Shown here piece after piece: positions 60,325 to 64,000 of a stretch of 64,000 nucleotides of DNA; within the stretch, counting starts at the first letter, position 1; each line of letters begins with the position of its first letter. The stretch covers positions 103,663 to 167,662 of the forward strand of contig QKWP01000125.1 in NCBI GenBank assembly GCA_003550325.1, written 5' to 3'. The DNA comes from Gigaspora rosea (Eukaryota > Glomeromycota > Glomeromycetes > Diversisporales > Gigasporaceae). The position numbers and the translations under genes are program-made. Under the pieces are notes generated by a model that did no database searches, was not told where the DNA came from, and was given only the letters and a program-made list of their open reading frames with translations.

Positions 60325-60733
60325 CAAACATGGCGTCGAAACGAAACCTACCCGAAACTAGTTTCGGAAGGGTTCTAATCCGAAACTAGTTTCGGATTTT
60401 TTTTAAAAAATCGAAACTCCGAAACCCGAAACCCCGAAACTATAATCCGAAACCCAAAGCTATAATCCGAAACTCAAAAATATAATATTGAAGTCTTTAA
60501 AACTTATTATAAAGTTGACTTATTTTTAATGAATCCAAAATGTAAAATTATTTTTGAATAAATTATAACATTATAAAGATCTTTTTTTTTTAATTATGTT
60601 TTTTTTCACTGCCTCGGTTTGTTCGGGTTTTTTTAAAGCTGATCAACTTTATTTTTAAAATCATAACGTTATTACAATTGATTTCAAAATTCTAGGGCGA
60701 TAGAAAAAATTTGCCAATGATGAATCAATAAAT

Positions 60734-60990
60734 GGGCAGCCGTCAATAGAAATCAAGCAAATCAACATTTGAAAAAAAATTAATTCCTTAACTTTCACAG
60801 CTCATATCTCAATGAATGTTAAAGCTATCTTAATGATTTAATATTCAAAAGAAAGCTTACGATCTAAGCTTTCTTTTGAATATTAAATTATTAAGATAGC
60901 TTTAAAATTCATTGAGATATGAGCTATGAAAGTTAAGGAATTAATTTTTTTTCAAATGTTGATTTGCTTGATTTCTATTGACGGCTGCCC
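60734..60990. mobile_element. Near-perfect 257-bp palindrome (foldback element)
   Basis: GGGCAGCCGTCAATAGAAAT at the left is mirrored at the right, and the complementarity continues with few changes almost to the centre near 60864 (AAAGAAAGCTTACGATCTAAGCTTTCTTT). Copy 1 of the host element lacks it. Confidence 0.85.
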
Positions 60991-61340
60991 AAATATTTGA
61001 TAACTTTTGATACCAACAATTTATTTAATTCTGCGGTAACTTAGATATGGACGTACTAATTACTTATTATTACTTGATATTTTACAGTTTTTACGTAGTA
61101 AATTAAAAAAACTAATGCTTGCAAAAGCAACCTTGATTGTCAGAATATAATCTCCGGAATTATTATACTTGTGAATCATAACAGCAAAAAGGACTGCACG
61201 CATGCAATAAATTGTTTGATGCATTCCAGCCCAAATGGCGCTGGATATTCAAATTCTTTAAGGAGATATATAACATACATCAATGCGATTAATGTATATT
61301 CAAGAGATACATTGCATACATCAGTACATTTGAAAGAGAT

Positions 61341-61688
61341 ATATGGAGTGTCTTCAATTAAAAGGGCCCATTTTTACATATATTTTATTTTGAGATATTT
61401 GAGTTTAATTATTTGTTTTGATTTTCGGACTGATCCGGGATCAATCAAATTTCACGATATTGATTGGTTAAAGACGGCAGGTGACTATCGGGTAAACTCG
61501 TGACGTGTTGGCTCTACGCAGCCTCATGTAATTTTTCTTTTTACATTATCTTGATTTTTTATTATGTAATTCGACTTTCATTTATAATTAAAAAAAGTCA
61601 ATCATGTCAAAATTTATATGAATTTAACGAAAACTCATTTTTCAAAAAAATGTAAAAATGGGCCCTTTTAATTGAAGACACCCCATAT
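61341..61688. mobile_element. ATATGGGGTG MITE, copy B
   Basis: ATATGGAGTGTCTTCAATTA at the left, the reverse complement of ATATGGGGTGTCTTCAATTA at the right; arms about 40 bp with one mismatch. The interior matches copies A and C. An open frame of 110 codons that runs into it is not a gene. Confidence 0.85.
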
Positions 61689-61889
61689 AATACATTAATG
61701 CAATAAACGTATATGGAAGTTTGGGTAGTTTTTGGTTCAGGTGAGGTTTCGGGTTTCGAATGAGGTTTCGGGTGTCGGGTGAGGTTTCGAGTTTTGGAAA
61801 GTTTCGAAAGTTATAATCCGAAGCCCGAAACTTCACAAAAGGGTTTCGGCGTCAACTTTGGAGAGAATAAACAAATAAATTATTGATGT

Positions 61890-62042
61890 TCTGGCAGTTT
61901 CGGGGTTTCGGTTGAGGTTTCGGGTTTCGGTCGAGGTTTCGGGTTTCGGTTGAAGTTTCGAGTTTCGGATAAGGTTTCGGAAGCTATAATCCGAAACCCG
62001 AAACTTTCGGAATCGCCAAAAAAGGTTTCGGTGCCATCTCTG
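61890..62042. repeat. Isolated GGTTTCGG-rich end of the same hAT-like family
   Basis: Repeated GAGGTTTCGGGTTTCGG words and a terminal GTTTCGGTGCCATCTCTGATG, the expected right end of the family at 47515 and 60325. No matching left end is visible nearby. Confidence 0.6.
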
Positions 62043-63363
62043 ATGTACAGTGTATTAAATACAAATTTTTAAAATATTTCCAAGTTATAAATTTTTTATG
62101 TTTATTTTTTTTCTTTATTCTAGCTAATTTTATTTTATATACGAGGCCGAAGCGCGTAAACAGAATTTTATTAATTGATATGTAATGACGCTAGTTAGAT
62201 CAAAATAAGAAATATACGTACAGTATTTTTAAAAATTTTTTTCCTAAATTGCCGTTAACAGTAACCGTATACTATTTAGAAACCTTATCGCTTAATTTGA
62301 TGAAAATATGAAAATCTTGGATTGACCTTATTTTGCCGTTCATTTTGGCAACAGATTTCTAGCAACAGATTTCTAAAGTATGCGGATCAATCGGGGAGGA
62401 TATATATTACATTATACTTGCTGGAAATTTACATGTATAAAAAAAAGCCTCTAGTGGCATTTGCTCGCAACCGTCATCCTCAATGAAATCAGTTTAAAAA
62501 TAAAGAGACTTAGAGCGTACATTAAATTGCAGGTAGTTAGAAAAAAAGAAATTGATTATACGTAAGTCTATTATTAATAATCGATATTTTATTATTTTGT
62601 AACGCAATAAAAATTGAAATTAATTGATTAATTGTGGGCAGCGGCATCAATTAATATATCTAATTTAAATAATTGTTACCATAATCAATTATTCGCTAGG
62701 CTTCTTCTGGGAATCATTTGACTGTTACAACGATTTCTCTTTTTTCTTCCTTTTTTTCCTTATGCACATTTCAATTTATTGGTATGTAATGTTTATTTAT
62801 CTATGTCTAAACAAGTTTACTTAGAGAAGAAAGTTAAAATTAATTAGTAAAATTTATAGAATAATGGTATTATATATAATTTTATTAATAAAATTATTAA
62901 AAATTCTAATTTACTTGAAATTTTACTAATTGAATATATCAAATCAGCATATATTTTTATCTTACTTTTCTAAAATTAGAAAAAGATCGTTTAATTTTGG
63001 AAATTTTTTTATCAAAAGTCCAAAATTGAGCATCTTTGCCTCAAATTTTAAATAAATAAAACAAAATAAACCAAAATGATGCAGTATTTGGTACTGAACA
63101 TGTTTACTTAGAAAAAAGTTAAAATCTTTTAGTAACAGAGATGTCACATGAAGATATTGGACATTTGGACATTTGGACACTGTCCAATTTATCCAAATAA
63201 TTATTTGGACATAGTAAATTTTTTTATTGGACATCAGTAATAACACACCTTTTATTTTAGTAAATTCTTAGTAATTAAGACTATTTTATATGTCTTAGCA
63301 GTTAACCACAATAATGTATAATATGGAGTCACAATAGTATTGTACCTATTAAAGTGGGAGAGC
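62043..63363. other. AT-rich intergenic DNA, no gene seen
   Basis: Short TTGGACA / TGTCCAA words cluster at 63155-63240. The 94-codon frame on the - strand has no recognisable domain. Confidence 0.4.
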
Positions 63364-63711
63364 ATATGGGGTGTGGTCAATTAAAACAGCCCATTTTTAC
63401 ATATAACTTATTTTGAGATAATTGAGTTTAATTATTTGTTTTGATTTTTGGACTGATCCGGGATTAATCAAATTTAACGATTTTGATTGGTTAAATATAG
63501 CATGTGACTATAGGGTAATCTCATGATGTGCTGGGCTCTACGCAGCCTCTGTAATCTTTCTTTTACATTATCTTGATTTTTTATTATGCATATCGACTTT
63601 CATTTATAATTGAAAAATGTCAATCATGTCAAAATTTATAAGAATCTAATAAAAACTCGTTTTTCAAAAAATTGTATAAATGGGCTGTTTTAATTGACCA
63701 CACCCCATATA
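63364..63711. mobile_element. ATATGGGGTG MITE, copy C
   Basis: ATATGGGGTGTGGTCAATTA at both ends (inverted), arms about 35 bp. Interior shared with copies A and B. It abuts the LTR-like sequence at 63712. Confidence 0.85.
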
Positions 63712-64000
63712 TGTTTAACTGATTTAACTCTAATAGTTGCTATAAGATAAGTTTCTGATTTACTCGAATAAAGATTTCTTTAGCACTACACTAGCTTACT
63801 TCCATTATGTAAAATCGAAGGGAACTTTGAAGTCAAATTCATTTGTTTATATACATTTGAATTTAATATATGACACATTCATGTTGTTTGCTATATTAAC
63901 ATGTTGTTTAATACACTACATGCTGTTCAATAGTAGTACAACTAAGCCTAACACGTTGAAATGCTATTGAGAATATTTATAATCTGTGCCCCTTAACACA
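63712..64000 (-). mobile_element. LTR-like sequence, running to the window end
   Basis: Read on the - strand: TGTGTTAAGG...AATGTATATAAACAAATGAA...TTCGAGTAAATCAGAAACTTA...AGTTAAACA, matching 7037-7345 in order and spacing. It is in the opposite orientation to that copy, so the two are not a pair. It may continue beyond the window. Confidence 0.5.

Larger units (their letters stand above)
60325..61860. mobile_element. GAAACC-rich hAT-like element, copy 2, with two nested insertions
   Basis: Ends CAAACATGGCGTCGAAAC / GTTTCGGCGTCAACTTTG. Subterminal CCGAAAC / GTTTCGG words are dense (60338-60475 and 61745-61855). Shares interior blocks with copy 1 at 47515. Contains the long palindrome at 60734-60990 and the MITE at 61341-61688, both absent at the matching sites of copy 1. 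Confidence 0.7.

Noticed and set aside
61171..61503. 110-codon open frame on the + strand
   Set aside because: It runs from the GAAACC-rich element into a MITE inserted in it, so the frame is accidental.

Overview
The window looks like nuclear DNA of an arbuscular mycorrhizal fungus (Glomeromycotina, most like Rhizophagus). The evidence is very high A+T content, short GT-AG introns of about 70-100 bp, a Sel1-repeat plus protein-kinase gene with the zinc-ribbon / WTSGN / WIPFDRL lead-in known from the expanded Rhizophagus kinase families, a LINE whose first ORF carries a KWKEAPKVCFYC zinc knuckle, and a dense load of small inverted-repeat elements. Everything was read by eye; exon borders come from GT-AG sites and frame continuity, not transcripts.

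Layout. 1-2.2 kb: gene-poor. 2.2-4.9 kb: decayed Sel1 exon, degenerate ~120-bp tandem repeats and decayed kinase exons, a broken inverted copy of the locus at 23.5-27.3 kb. 4.9-6.9 kb: degenerate tandem repeat with a hAT-type mini-element. 7-11.3 kb: solo LTR-like sequence, small inverted-repeat elements and two double-hairpin elements. 11.5-14.5 kb: serine carboxypeptidase gene in nine exons, with frameshifts. 14.5-23.5 kb: AT-rich, mini-elements and one assembly gap. 23.5-27.3 kb (-): Sel1-kinase gene whose 1.87-kb intron is mostly a 124-bp tandem array with splice-like unit borders. 29.7-38.0 kb: decayed LINE with a 14-bp target-site duplication, carrying at least three later insertions and probably a fourth (LTR-like). 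38-41.5 kb: mini-elements. 41.5-45.6 kb: a hAT-like element containing a second hAT-like element that carries three tandem copies of a host kinase N-lobe module. 45.6-49.9 kb: repeats and a GAAACC-rich hAT-like element. 50.0-59.9 kb: two divergent paralogous genes for large secreted-ectodomain multi-pass membrane proteins, eight exons each. 60-64 kb: further mini-elements and an LTR-like end.

The recognised genes do not form a pathway. The Sel1-kinase suggests signalling, the carboxypeptidase secretory or vacuolar proteolysis, and the membrane pair a surface role of unknown function. The most striking material is structural: the intron-like tandem array, kinase exons captured and triplicated in a transposon, mini-elements whose two arms change together from copy to copy, and a 12-bp minisatellite that encodes a ladder of N-glycosylation sequons.
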